The notes: generated by a model from the sequence alone, not told the origin. Shown: positions 25,994 through 34,671, counted from the first letter of the stretch. The stretch is DNA of 64,000 nucleotides from Aliivibrio sifiae (GCF_002954715.1 NZ_MSCP01000002.1:434957-498956), one strand, 5' to 3'. Numbers and translations are program-made.

Positions 25994-26959
25994 ATGAAGG
26001 CAGTTCTTGGGGTGTTGTTACCATTATCATTGTTTTCTTCTGCTCTACAAGCAGAGGATGTTAATATTGCACCATATATTGTCGGAGGAAGCTCTGTAAA
26101 CGTAGCTGAATACCCATTTATGGCTTCGTTAATGTTTGAGTATGAGAGTCAACCAGGGACTATTTATCCTTTTTGTGGCGGTTCAATATTAGATAGTACT
26201 CATATTTTAACCGCAGCCCATTGTGTTTATGATGTCGCTTCTTACCGTATTGGAAATATGAAAGTAGCAATAGAAGCGAATGATGGCCAAGGCATGCTGG
26301 CAGCACAAAGAGTATCAGTAAAAAATATTTATTATCCGAGTGATTACAATGATGCAACGTTACTTAATGACGTAGCAGTGCTTGAGCTATCTCAGCCTTT
26401 ATCGACATATACATCATCACATGCTGCCATATTAGGTGATTCGACAGTTGAAGGGCAGGGATATAGAGCTGCTCCAGTGAAAAATTTTAATATTATTGGT
26501 TATGGTCGATTAAGTTCAAGTACAGCAAATAGCCAAGTCGATTTTATGCAAGCAACGGTTGAATACGTTGCTCCTAATGTATGCGATATATGGACTAATT
26601 TTACCACATCAAATAAACAGGTTTGTACAACGGGTAGTTCTTTTGATGGTAGTAGTTTAGTTACAGCAACATGCCAAGGTGATTCTGGCGGTCCGTTGGT
26701 TTGGGATAACAACGGTGTAAAAACACAAATAGGTATTGTAAGTTTTGGTCCTAGTGTTTGTGGTGATGGTTCTCTGGTTGCACAGTCAGTTTTTACTGAT
26801 GTCAGCCAATATGCAGATTGGATACGTAAAGCGCAAAATGGTGAGATAGCAGCAACAAGAACCGCAACAGATTTAAGTGATAGTTCGGGTGGTTCTTTTG
26901 GCTTTGGTAGTTTACTGTCATTGGTTTTGTTTAGCTTATATCGCCGTAAGTTTTCTTAA
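25994..26959 (+). CDS. Secreted trypsin-like serine protease with GlyGly-CTERM tail
   Basis: A protein of about 321 residues. A signal peptide (MKAVLGVLLPLSLFSSALQA) is followed by a short propeptide and the activation-type sequence YIVGGSSVNVAEYPFMASL. The catalytic triad is visible as His in TAAHC, Asp in LNDVAVLEL and Ser in CQGDSGGP. After the protease domain the C terminus reads SSGGSFGFGSLL, a hydrophobic stretch and YRRKFS: a GlyGly-CTERM signal, recognised in Vibrio by rhombosortase on type II secretion substrates such as VesB. The ATG at 25994 has AAGGA 6 nt upstream and is preferred to the one at 25976. Confidence 0.9.
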   Translation: MKAVLGVLLPLSLFSSALQAEDVNIAPYIVGGSSVNVAEYPFMASLMFEYESQPGTIYPFCGGSILDSTHILTAAHCVYDVASYRIGNMKVAIEANDGQGMLAAQRVSVKNIYYPSDYNDATLLNDVAVLELSQPLSTYTSSHAAILGDSTVEGQGYRAAPVKNFNIIGYGRLSSSTANSQVDFMQATVEYVAPNVCDIWTNFTTSNKQVCTTGSSFDGSSLVTATCQGDSGGPLVWDNNGVKTQIGIVSFGPSVCGDGSLVAQSVFTDVSQYADWIRKAQNGEIAATRTATDLSDSSGGSFGFGSLLSLVLFSLYRRKFS

Positions 26960-26983
26960 GTTTTTGTATTAATATCAATAAAT

Positions 26984-27017
26984 AAAAAAGGACAGCTCAT
27001 TATTGGCTGCCCTTTTT
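26984..27017. terminator. Bidirectional terminator
   Basis: The stem AAAAAGG-A-CAGC/GCTG-C-CCTTTTT, with one mismatch and a 9-nt loop, lies between the convergent protease and desaturase genes with A and T runs on each side. Confidence 0.78.
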
Positions 27018-27034
27018 ATTTACGTTAAAAAAAA

Positions 27035-28162
27035 TTAAACATATTGTAAAACAAGACTGTTCCATGTTCTTTTTTGTTGCTCAAACTGTAGCTTAATCTG
27101 TTTATGTTGGACACGAAGAATGGCGAGTTCATATTGCTTTGATAAGGCATTCTTTTTGTTTTCTATAAGCTGCTTTTTAGAATCATAATACTCAGACATA
27201 CGTTCAATTAAAGCATCGTATTCCGTTTCTAAATGCTCTTTGATGGCTTGATAATTTTGTAATGTTGCGATTTTATCTTCTGCTTTTTTTCTTAGCATTA
27301 ACGCTTTTGCCTTTTCAATCTTAGCTTGTGGGCTAACGCGCAACTTATCGGTTAAACCAATCCAAGAACAGCTTTTGATAAACCATTTTGTAGGATCGTA
27401 TTGCCACCAATAGATGCCATTTCGGTAGTCATTTTCAAAGATATGATGGTAATTATGGTAGCCTTCACCAAAAGTAAAAACTGCTAAAATACCATTATCA
27501 CGTGCTGTATTTTTTTCTGTGTAGGGCTGAGATCCCCAGATATGAGCAAGTGAATTAATAAAGAAAGTGGTGTGGTGACTTAATACTAAACGTACGGCGC
27601 CGACCATTAATAGCATTCCGATAATATCCCCATAAATGACCCCTAGTAATAATGGAATACCAAAGTTCATTAGTAGAGCAAGTAAGACATAATGCTTATG
27701 CTGCCACATTACGATTTTGTCTTTCTGTAGATCACGACAGTTTGCATAATCCCCATAAGCTGCTGGTTGATAGTGACGTAGCATCCAACCAATATGAGAA
27801 AACCAAAAGCCACGTTTAGCTGAATATGGGTCTTTATCATTATTATCAACATGACGGTGGTGGATTCTATGATCAGACGACCAATGTAGAGCACTGTTCT
27901 GCAAAGCGAACGCACCGCCTAAAGCAAAGATAAATCGTAAGACTGGATGGGCGTTATACGCTTTATGTGACCATAAACGATGATAGCCAGCAGTAATTGA
28001 TAGATTACAAAAACTAAAAGCTAATAGAAGCCATAGCCAATGCTCTCCACCTAAACCGTGGTAGTAGGCATAAATAGGGGTAGCGACAAAAGCAAGCAAC
28101 AAACTTGATGTAAAGACAAATACATTTAACCAAATAATTGGTGGTTTAGATCCTTGGGTCAT
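27035..28162 (-). CDS. Membrane fatty-acid desaturase (delta-9 type) with coiled-coil tail
   Basis: A 375-residue di-iron membrane enzyme. The three histidine boxes are HRLWSH (61-66), HRIHH (98-102) and HNYHH in the EGYHNYHHIF segment, as in acyl-CoA/acyl-lipid delta-9 desaturases. Four hydrophobic segments surround them. Residues about 283-365 form a charged heptad-rich helix (KIEKAKALMLRKKAEDKI onward) that is not part of the catalytic core. The enzyme would introduce a double bond into saturated acyl chains with oxygen, an aerobic supplement to FabA/FabB and relevant to membrane fluidity in the cold. Monocistronic. Confidence 0.9.
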   Translation of the reverse strand: MTQGSKPPIIWLNVFVFTSSLLLAFVATPIYAYYHGLGGEHWLWLLLAFSFCNLSITAGYHRLWSHKAYNAHPVLRFIFALGGAFALQNSALHWSSDHRIHHRHVDNNDKDPYSAKRGFWFSHIGWMLRHYQPAAYGDYANCRDLQKDKIVMWQHKHYVLLALLMNFGIPLLLGVIYGDIIGMLLMVGAVRLVLSHHTTFFINSLAHIWGSQPYTEKNTARDNGILAVFTFGEGYHNYHHIFENDYRNGIYWWQYDPTKWFIKSCSWIGLTDKLRVSPQAKIEKAKALMLRKKAEDKIATLQNYQAIKEHLETEYDALIERMSEYYDSKKQLIENKKNALSKQYELAILRVQHKQIKLQFEQQKRTWNSLVLQYV

Positions 28163-28477
28163 AATAAAGATTCCATTTAAGCGTACAGTTGTGCGCTAGA
28201 ATAATTTGTGTAGTTCTTTTAGTCAAGAAGAGTAAGGGAAGAATATGTAACAAATGTGATGAGGTAATCTCAATTTTATTAATGATTCATTGCTTAAACA
28301 AATAAATAAGACGGAGACGGCAATAGCAACCCCTAATCACTCTCTTTTTATTCTTACTTGTAAGCTACTTTTTGACGTTATAAATAGAGCATCGAGTTAG
28401 TGGAATAGGTATTACTTTGAAGTGAAGTTAAAGAAGGTATAATTTGACGCTATCAAATAGTGCAGAAGAAAATCAGA
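28163..28477. other. Intergenic region without visible gene
   Basis: A stretch of about 315 nt between the divergent desaturase and DUF3389 genes. It must contain both promoters. I see no ORF with a ribosome binding site, no strong hairpin and no recognisable operator. Confidence 0.5.
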
Positions 28478-28714
28478 ATGAAAATTACTTTTTCAGAAGG
28501 CGATATCATCGCAACTCAATATGAGGTTGTTGTTCGCTTAAAAAATAGTTCAAGAACTACTATGCAGGCAGAAGTTGATGCGTTGACTTTAATTGGTGGG
28601 GCAAATGTGATCAGTGCCGTTGGCAGTGGTATGAAATGGTCGCTTAAATTAGATGATGAAATCCAATTAAAGCAACTATCTCAAGAAATAGGTATCGCTA
28701 TCGAATTTTATTGA
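28478..28714 (+). CDS. Small DUF3389-like protein
   Basis: A 78-residue cytoplasmic protein: MKITFSEGDIIATQYEVVVR, then TMQAEVDALTLIGGANVISA and a short C-terminal helix. It resembles the Vibrio/Photobacterium DUF3389 proteins of about 80 residues, with no known function; assignment is from memory of the family. GTG at 28460 is an alternative start adding six residues. It is convergent with the PAS-GGDEF gene, 20 nt away. Confidence 0.68.
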   Translation: MKITFSEGDIIATQYEVVVRLKNSSRTTMQAEVDALTLIGGANVISAVGSGMKWSLKLDDEIQLKQLSQEIGIAIEFY

Positions 28715-28734
28715 TCGCATATTAATATGGATAG

Positions 28735-29967
28735 CTAATCAGGTAAAACAATTCGGTTTCTGCCTTGTTGTTTTGCTTGATACATATTGTTGTCGGCAGA
28801 TTGGATTAGATGTTCAACATTACAATGTTCAGGTGAACATTTACTGATACCAATACTGGCCGTGACACTGTGTTTTTTTCCTGAAAACTCATAATACTCT
28901 TGTTCACAATTATTAAGAATGGTTTGTGCAATAATATTTGCCTCTTCTATATTTAGTTTTGGAAGGAATATTATAAATTCTTCTCCTCCCCATCGAGCAA
29001 TTAATCCTGAATCTCCGACAGCCTCTTTGCATTGCTGTGAAAAGCGTTTAATTACTTCATCTCCCGCACTATGACCGAAATGGTCGTTAATATATTTAAA
29101 GTGATCAATATCAATCAATAAACACACTTCAGAAGGGCATGATGCCGGCTCTCTCTCTTTATGTAGCTTTTCAATAATGGCCCGTCGATTTAAAAGACCA
29201 GTTAAGTCATCATAAGACGCTTGATATTGAATTTTCTGTTCTAAATGATATTTATCAGTCGCATCTATAATTGAACTTTGAACGGCCAATTCCCCATCCC
29301 AACTGATGACGCTTTCAAAAAGTTGGAAATAACGTTGTTCACCATCAAAAGTGATATTCTCTACTATTGAGTTTGTTGCTTTAACTTCCCCTGAAATTAA
29401 TTGCTGGTAGCGAGCTTTAGCATTCTCTCTGTTGTACTCAGGAACAACGCATAAAAATGAATCTAATGACATAACGTCATCAACTGATTTTGCTTTAATT
29501 ATTTTAGCAAAAGAGGGATTTACCATTAAAGGTTTGAAATTTCTATGGACAACAATGCCTTGTAATGAATTCCAGATAAGATCTTTATAGCGTTGTTCTT
29601 GTTCGAAAATTTGTTTATTGGCACGATCGATCTGCGACATATCTATCACAGTAATTTGAAGGGCTGGCTCACCTTCCCAATTAATTACGTGGTCGACGGT
29701 AAGTACAGAGAAAAGTTGACCATGCTTATTTTGGTTAACATAAGAACGAACTTTAGGTTGCTCTTTGCCTTTCATTACAGCGTTATAAGCATCTAATGCA
29801 GAATTATGAAATTTAGGTTCGATAATTTCAAATAATGAACTGAGGTTCATGACTTCTTCTGTCGATTGAAAACCAAACATCTGTGCGTATTTTTCATCTA
29901 CGTAAAGAGGAGTAAAATTGCGATGTATGACCACACCATAAGTTGAGTCGATGTGAACTTTGTCCAT
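28735..29967 (-). CDS. Cytoplasmic PAS-PAS-GGDEF diguanylate cyclase
   Basis: A protein of about 410 residues with no transmembrane segment. Two tandem PAS domains are visible by their repeated openings (YGVVIHRNFTPLYVDEKYAQ and LQGIVVHRNFKPLMVNPSFA), followed by a GGDEF domain with DDLTGLLNRRAI and the active site IARWGGEEFIIFLP. The residues five positions before GGEEF (GDSG) do not form an RxxD motif, so product inhibition at that site is not expected. The start at 29967 has AGGA 6 nt upstream. Signal unknown. Confidence 0.88.
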   Translation of the reverse strand: MDKVHIDSTYGVVIHRNFTPLYVDEKYAQMFGFQSTEEVMNLSSLFEIIEPKFHNSALDAYNAVMKGKEQPKVRSYVNQNKHGQLFSVLTVDHVINWEGEPALQITVIDMSQIDRANKQIFEQEQRYKDLIWNSLQGIVVHRNFKPLMVNPSFAKIIKAKSVDDVMSLDSFLCVVPEYNRENAKARYQQLISGEVKATNSIVENITFDGEQRYFQLFESVISWDGELAVQSSIIDATDKYHLEQKIQYQASYDDLTGLLNRRAIIEKLHKEREPASCPSEVCLLIDIDHFKYINDHFGHSAGDEVIKRFSQQCKEAVGDSGLIARWGGEEFIIFLPKLNIEEANIIAQTILNNCEQEYYEFSGKKHSVTASIGISKCSPEHCNVEHLIQSADNNMYQAKQQGRNRIVLPD

Positions 29968-30204
29968 TACGTATCCTAGCTTATAAACCATAAGTTCATG
30001 TTATCTTTTTGCTAGAAACAAATAAACCAATGTCATAGAAATAGAGAGACTGAATCCAAAATAAGAAGAAAAAGTTTAAAACTTAAGAGCTATCTCGGGT
30101 TTGAAAAGTGAAATAATGAAAGAGGAGAATACTCGAAAGTTGGATACATATTACCTTGATTTCTTTATTTAACAGAAAAAATCCTATATTCGCCAGACAC
30201 AAAA

Positions 30205-30230
30205 AAGCCTCGTCATTTCTGACAAGGCTT
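30205..30230 (-). terminator. Terminator of the tRNA operon
   Basis: The stem AAGCCT-C-GTCA/TGAC-A-AGGCTT with one mismatch and a 4-nt loop is followed on the minus strand by TTTTG. Confidence 0.8.
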
Positions 30231-30238
30231 CGTTGTAT

Positions 30239-30315
30239 TGGCGGAGCGGACGGGACTCGAACCCGCGACCCCCGGCGTGACAGGCCGGTATTCTAACCAA
30301 CTGAACTACCGCTCC
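30239..30315 (-). tRNA. tRNA-Asp (anticodon GTC)
   Basis: A 77-nt tRNA with encoded CCA. The acceptor stem GGAGCGG/CCGCTCC, D-loop TTCAGTTGGTTAGAAT, anticodon loop CTGTCAC and T arm GGGTTCGAGTCCC are complete and nearly identical to E. coli tRNA-Asp. It is the second gene of a two-tRNA operon. Confidence 0.97.
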
Positions 30316-30353
30316 AATTTTTAAAACTCAGACTCTATCTGAATTTTGAAAAG

Positions 30354-30444
30354 TGGTGGAGGGATAGGGATTTGAACCCTAGAACCGCTATTAACGGTTG
30401 CCGGTTTTCAAGACCGGTGCTTTCGACCACTCAGCCATCCCTCC
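30354..30444 (-). tRNA. tRNA-Ser (anticodon TGA)
   Basis: A 91-nt class II tRNA with the long variable arm typical of serine. The acceptor stem is GGAGGGA/TCCCTCC, the anticodon loop CTTGAAA contains TGA, and the T arm is GGGTTCAAATCCC. CCA is encoded. The discriminator base reads A rather than the G found in E. coli serine tRNAs. It is the first gene of the Ser-Asp operon, 38 nt before tRNA-Asp. Confidence 0.96.
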
Positions 30445-30454
30445 AGTGCGGTGA

Positions 30455-30483
30455 ATAATAGTCAGCTTTGATTTTTATGTAAA
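30455..30483 (-). promoter_or_regulatory. Sigma-70 promoter of the tRNA operon
   Basis: On the minus strand, TTTACA (-35) and TATTAT (-10) are separated by exactly 17 nt, ending 10 nt before the tRNA-Ser 5' end, with a GC-containing discriminator (CACCGCAC). Confidence 0.8.
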
Positions 30484-30526
30484 GGACTTTTTGAAAAAAA
30501 ACGAGTAACCGATTAAAAAATAAACA

Positions 30527-31024
30527 TTATTCTGCGTTTTTCTCAACATCGACTAGATAATCGCCTTCTAACCAGTTACGGCCAATCAATAATTTATAAT
30601 CTAATTTACTGCGGTCACGAAGGTTTACTGCGATTTTCTTCTCTTTACCATCGAATTCTAAATGCATTCGTACAGCATAGCGGCGTTCAACCCCTTGAGC
30701 GTTACGAATTTTACTAACTCTAATAATGCGGCCTGTGTGTTCAGAAGCATCACCATTTTCATTATAAGTGGTAAATTTTATTGTATCACCAAGGTGATCT
30801 CGCATATTGTCGCTTTCTTCGTCGGTTCCAACGATTTTGATATTCGTTGCATGGATTGACGTTGTTGCTGCACCTGTATCAATACGGGCTTGGTAATTAG
30901 AATTAAGTTCTTTGATATGAATTGTTTCTATTTGACCTACGATTGTTTTATTTGAGCATGTTTCATCAGCAAAGCTTGATGTCGAAATTAATAATAAACA
31001 TAAGGAAATAAAGAATTTTTTCAT
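30527..31024 (-). CDS. Exported retropepsin-like protein (RimB/PF05618 type)
   Basis: A 165-residue protein with a cleavable signal peptide (MKKFFISLCLLLISTSSFADE). The mature domain carries the aspartic-protease-like motif ARIDTGAATTSIHA, a flap-like strand region and a closing YKLLIGRNWLEGDYLVDV, the pattern of the family once called ATP-dependent zinc protease and now viewed as retropepsin-like (RimB). Cytoplasmic RimB trims polyglutamate tails; a secreted form must have another role. The start at 31024 has AAAGG just upstream and begins at the signal peptide. A lipoprotein relative lies at 38848. Confidence 0.83.
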   Translation of the reverse strand: MKKFFISLCLLLISTSSFADETCSNKTIVGQIETIHIKELNSNYQARIDTGAATTSIHATNIKIVGTDEESDNMRDHLGDTIKFTTYNENGDASEHTGRIIRVSKIRNAQGVERRYAVRMHLEFDGKEKKIAVNLRDRSKLDYKLLIGRNWLEGDYLVDVEKNAE

Positions 31025-31160
31025 GGGAACCTTTAATTTTAAATACAAAAATAGAGTGCGAATAAAGAATAGACGCTTTAATGCTCTGTGAGTTCAGTTA
31101 TATGTAAAACATAGGACAATTTTTTGTAAATATCTAATTATGAATTGAGTAGTATTAGAT

Positions 31161-31195
31161 ACAACGGCGATACTCTGAATGATTATCGCCGTTGT
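31161..31195 (-). terminator. Hairpin after the alx-like gene
   Basis: A perfect 12-bp stem ACAACGGCGATA/TATCGCCGTTGT with an 11-nt loop lies just past the gene's stop. The minus-strand tail is not a clean T run, so termination is likely but not certain. Confidence 0.6.
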
Positions 31196-31200
31196 GTGTT

Positions 31201-32145
31201 TTATACGTTTTGAGAACGATTCTTCATAACTGAACCGATAATAGCTAATGAAATAATGCCAATGATCGTTAGTAATGAGATAACCGTAGGGACTTCATAA
31301 GCAGTGCCCACCAAGAACATTTTAATACCGATGAAACTTAGTATAAATGCCAGTGCTGGTTGTAAGTAACAGAACTTATCTAGCATGCCTTGAAGAACAA
31401 AATATAAAGAACGTAAACCTAATAGTGCAAATACATTAGCTGCAAATACCAAGAATGGTTCTTGAGTTATTGCAAATATTGCAGGAATTGAATCTAACGC
31501 AAACATAATGTCGGTAAACATAATAACAATAACAACTAATAGTAGTGGCGTTGCAATTCGTTTTCCGTTTACTTTTGTAAGTAGCTTATGACCATCGTAT
31601 TTGTCATCAAATGGAATGTATTTCTTTGCAAATATAACTAATTTGGATGATGAGAAATCGCTGGTTTCTTCTGTGTTGGCAAACCATAATTTCACGCCAG
31701 TAATAATTAAGAATACGGCAAAGATATATAGAATCCAATGATATTCAGCAAGTAATCCAGCGCCTACAAAAATCATAACAGCACGTAATGCAAGTGCGCC
31801 AATGATGCCCCACAATAGAATTCGTGGTCTGCTTGATTCAGGAACAGCAAATTGACTAAATATTAATGCAAAGACAAATAAATTATCTACGCTCAGCATT
31901 TTTTCGAGTAAATACCCAGTAATGAAGGCGATACTTGCGTCTTTAGGTGAGTAGGTGCTATCAGGTGCCATTAACGGCCAATAAACATAGAGAGCCGCAC
32001 AAAAAATAAAGGCAAGAACAAACCAGAATAAAGACCAAAGCAATGCTTTTTTCAAGCTAGGGGCTTCTTTTCTTGTTTGAAACATATCTAAAGCAAATAG
32101 AGCGAGAACAACGAAACTAAAAAGTTCCCAAGTTAACGGTGACAT
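31201..32145 (-). CDS. alx: TerC/Alx family membrane protein, probable manganese exporter
   Basis: A 314-residue integral membrane protein with about nine helices. Family motifs are GYLLEKMLSVDNLFVFALIF, with conserved Glu and Asp in the membrane, and MFTDIMFALDSIPAIFAIT, with a second acidic set. The length and motifs match E. coli Alx. TerC/Alx proteins are linked to manganese export and metallation of exported enzymes. A yybP-ykoY riboswitch lies in the 5' leader, as in E. coli alx, which strongly supports a manganese role. AAGGAA precedes the ATG. Confidence 0.92.
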   Translation of the reverse strand: MSPLTWELFSFVVLALFALDMFQTRKEAPSLKKALLWSLFWFVLAFIFCAALYVYWPLMAPDSTYSPKDASIAFITGYLLEKMLSVDNLFVFALIFSQFAVPESSRPRILLWGIIGALALRAVMIFVGAGLLAEYHWILYIFAVFLIITGVKLWFANTEETSDFSSSKLVIFAKKYIPFDDKYDGHKLLTKVNGKRIATPLLLVVIVIMFTDIMFALDSIPAIFAITQEPFLVFAANVFALLGLRSLYFVLQGMLDKFCYLQPALAFILSFIGIKMFLVGTAYEVPTVISLLTIIGIISLAIIGSVMKNRSQNV

Positions 32146-32240
32146 AATTATTCCTTACAAGTAGGCGAAAGGAATACTGACAATATTAAGAGAGTATTAA
32201 CCTTCCACCATAAACAAAATACATTAATGTTATGGTTTTT

Positions 32241-32357
32241 GGTCTTGTCAAAGTGATTGGCATTCTCTTGCCCACTTACAGATACCGGAAGCCGAAGCTT
32301 CGGGATGACGATATCTGAACAAAGTTAAGTATTAAACCTTGTGACTACTCCCCAAGA
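32241..32357 (-). promoter_or_regulatory. yybP-ykoY manganese riboswitch in the alx leader
   Basis: Read on the minus strand, this leader contains the conserved blocks of the family in order: TCTTGGGGAGTAG at the 5' end, GTCATCCCG, CCGG, and TTTGACAAGACC at the 3' end. P1 closes by TCTTG pairing with CAAGA, and CAGATA/TATCTG closes the internal arm. The two conserved loops would bind Mn2+. The aptamer ends about 95 nt before the alx start; an imperfect CCATAAC/GTTTATGG pairing in between may be the expression platform. Confidence 0.87.
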
Positions 32358-32538
32358 TCTGGATATTAATCCTCATTTTTGATTTTTACAAACAAAAACT
32401 ATCGCAATGAAAGTAATTTATAAATCAAAGACATTAGGCGTGAATATTTTTAACATAAGTCACAAAAATTTTTCTCATGTTTTTACCTTTTGCGTCGATA
32501 ATAGAGGTGATATCAAAAAATAGAATAAATGGTGTAAA
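32358..32538. other. Divergent promoter region between alx leader and the Sel1 gene
   Basis: About 180 nt upstream of the riboswitch and of the Sel1-repeat gene. It is AT-rich and must hold both promoters; no specific operator is recognised. Confidence 0.45.
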
Positions 32539-33711
32539 ATGAATTGGATTCAAATTGCTGTCGGTGGACTAGTCACCTTGCTCGTACTAGTGTGTATTAA
32601 CTTCTTTTTTGCAAACAGTAAGCAAAAGAAGCATGAAAAACAAAAAGAAAGAGAGGCGAGTTCTTATCGTAGAGCTTTAGCTGAAGCTCGTGCTGCTGAG
32701 CGTCAAGAGCGTGTATACAAAGCACAAACAGGCCATATATCAACTCAATTATTTTTAGCTAAAGAAGCTGAAATGAGCAACTTTGAAGAAGCTCTGCATT
32801 GGTATGAAATGGCGGCAAAATTAGATAATAATATAGCAATGCGTTCTGTGATCCGATTATGTGATAGTCGTCGTGAAAATTCTGAATTAAAAGAAAAGTC
32901 TATTTTTTGGGGTAAGGTGGTTGCTGCGCAAGAAGGTGGGCCAGAAGAAAAGTTAGCGTTAGGCATTGCATTTTTACAGGGTAATGGTGTTGACGTTAAT
33001 ATCGATAAAGGGATTAACTTAATTAATGAAGCTGCTGAGTTAGATTATATACCGGCACAGTTATTTATTGCAGATTGGTATGTGGCAGAATCAAACCCTC
33101 AACCGAATGCGAAGTTGGCAGCTGAATGGAATTTACGAGCAGCAATGCTTGATAATATTGAAGCTCAAATTCGTATTGGTAAACAATATGCAGAGGGTCG
33201 AGGTGTTCAAGTTGATTCAAAAAAAGCAACTTATTGGTTGGAGTTAGCAGCAGAAGCGGGTGATGCCAAAGCTCAATATTTTGCTGGTGAGATGGGTGCA
33301 GATACCAACGAAAAAGGGAATTCGATTTCTTATATCTGGTTATGGTTAGCAGCAAAGAATGGAATTGAAGCTGCGATATCACGACGAGATCATGTTGGTC
33401 ACCTTGTTGGGGTTGATGCCGTTATTGGTTTACAGAGTATGGCAAAACCACTTCATGAGAAAATGGCTAAAGGTAAATTGAAAAAGCATGCCATTATCAA
33501 ATCATTGGATAAACTGTATCAGCGTGAAAGTTATTTTCCTGATAGTAATGAATTTGTCGTCGGTGGAGAAATTGCCAATCAATCGAATGATGAACAAAAA
33601 GAAACGAGTTCACAGAAAGAAGATGTGGACATTAAGGTAGTAGATAAAGCAGAAAAGAAAGAAAGCATGAATTTTAGTCAAACTAAGATGGATGGCGCTG
33701 CAAAATTCTAA
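32539..33711 (+). CDS. Membrane-anchored Sel1-repeat protein
   Basis: A 390-residue protein with an N-terminal transmembrane anchor (about residues 5-25), a highly charged helix, then about five Sel1/TPR-like repeats between residues 65 and 275 (for example ALHWYEMAAKLDNN, FLQGNGVDVNIDKGINLINE, YAEGRGVQVDSKKATYWLEL, AWLELAAEAGD-like). The C-terminal 60 residues are polar and low in complexity. Sel1 repeats mediate protein-protein contacts; partners are unknown. It is monocistronic and divergent from alx. Confidence 0.82.
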   Translation: MNWIQIAVGGLVTLLVLVCINFFFANSKQKKHEKQKEREASSYRRALAEARAAERQERVYKAQTGHISTQLFLAKEAEMSNFEEALHWYEMAAKLDNNIAMRSVIRLCDSRRENSELKEKSIFWGKVVAAQEGGPEEKLALGIAFLQGNGVDVNIDKGINLINEAAELDYIPAQLFIADWYVAESNPQPNAKLAAEWNLRAAMLDNIEAQIRIGKQYAEGRGVQVDSKKATYWLELAAEAGDAKAQYFAGEMGADTNEKGNSISYIWLWLAAKNGIEAAISRRDHVGHLVGVDAVIGLQSMAKPLHEKMAKGKLKKHAIIKSLDKLYQRESYFPDSNEFVVGGEIANQSNDEQKETSSQKEDVDIKVVDKAEKKESMNFSQTKMDGAAKF

Positions 33712-33735
33712 TCGAAGTATGATGTTTTCCCATAT

Positions 33736-33768
33736 AAAAAAGGAGCACTTTATTGTGCTCCTTTTTTT
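33736..33768. terminator. Strong bidirectional terminator
   Basis: A perfect 12-bp stem AAAAAGGAGCAC/GTGCTCCTTTTT with a short loop is followed by further T residues, between convergent genes. Confidence 0.9.
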
Positions 33769-33786
33769 ATGAGTCTCTAATTAGAG

Positions 33787-34671
33787 TCAATTATATTCAA
33801 AAAGAATAGGACAGTGGTCTGTCAGTTGATATTTTTTAACGTCATCTTGCTCAAACGATTGCTGAGTGACATTGAAACGGCTCTCAGACATATTAGTGAC
33901 ACCATGATCAATTAAACGAGTAAAAGTCGTATATTTTGGCCAACCTCGCTTCCATTGTTTAACAGTACAACTTCCTTTTGTCCCTTCTGTTAATAGATAA
34001 GGTGTTTCTGCTGTTTGATTGTCGATATTTTTCCATAACCAGCTTCTTGGGTGAGCAAGGGTATGGTTAAAGTCTCCTAATATGAGATATGCATCGTTAT
34101 TCTTTTCTCGTTCGTTTATCCAATCGGTTAATTCTTTGGTTTGTAGTTCTAATGTTGAACAAGCATAACTCTTTTTCTTTTGTCCAAGACAACCCGATTT
34201 TAAATGTACAGAAAGAAGATGGACAGGCTGTTTCTCAATGGTCGCAATCACGTAGGTTGCATAACGTAATTTACTGCTTTTTTTCTTAGGTAAAAGAGAA
34301 AAATCTCTAGGGTCCGAGACTGAAATTGACCTGTGAATAGCGAATCCTGTGTATTGGTTTATATCACCAAACTGCTTTTTTGAGTTAGAAGAGCGATCTG
34401 ATAGGAAGATATGGTACTCGTTACCAACCACTTTTTTTATAGCTTCTAAAGAGTCTACTTCTTGAAAAGCTAAAATCTGACTATTAGATTGAACAAAGTA
34501 ATTATTGAGTTGTTCAAAATCTTGCTCATGTCTTTCCGAGGAAGAAAACTTTTCAACAGGATTGAGTGTTAACCATTCCATATTCCATGTCGATAATGTG
34601 ATCGCGTTACTAGTAAATGAACTGAAAATGAGTATGCAAAAGCTAAGTAAGTGAGTAATTCGTTGATTCAT
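33787..34671 (-). CDS. Exported endonuclease/exonuclease/phosphatase family protein
   Basis: A 294-residue protein of the EEP superfamily with a signal peptide (MNQRITHLLSFCILIFSSF). Catalytic motifs are STWNMEWL at the start of the fold, AFQEVDS (metal-binding Glu), LSVHLKSGC, LGDFNHT and TDHCPILFEYN at the C terminus (Asp-His pair). It could be a secreted or periplasmic nuclease, or a phosphodiesterase. The ATG at 34671 has AGGAGG upstream; the longer frame to 34749 has no such site and would disrupt the signal peptide. Confidence 0.85.
   Translation of the reverse strand: MNQRITHLLSFCILIFSSFTSNAITLSTWNMEWLTLNPVEKFSSSERHEQDFEQLNNYFVQSNSQILAFQEVDSLEAIKKVVGNEYHIFLSDRSSNSKKQFGDINQYTGFAIHRSISVSDPRDFSLLPKKKSSKLRYATYVIATIEKQPVHLLSVHLKSGCLGQKKKSYACSTLELQTKELTDWINEREKNNDAYLILGDFNHTLAHPRSWLWKNIDNQTAETPYLLTEGTKGSCTVKQWKRGWPKYTTFTRLIDHGVTNMSESRFNVTQQSFEQDDVKKYQLTDHCPILFEYN

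Noticed and set aside
32281-32315. GC-rich hairpin as an independent repeat or REP element
   Set aside because: It forms an internal arm of the yybP-ykoY riboswitch and needs no separate explanation.
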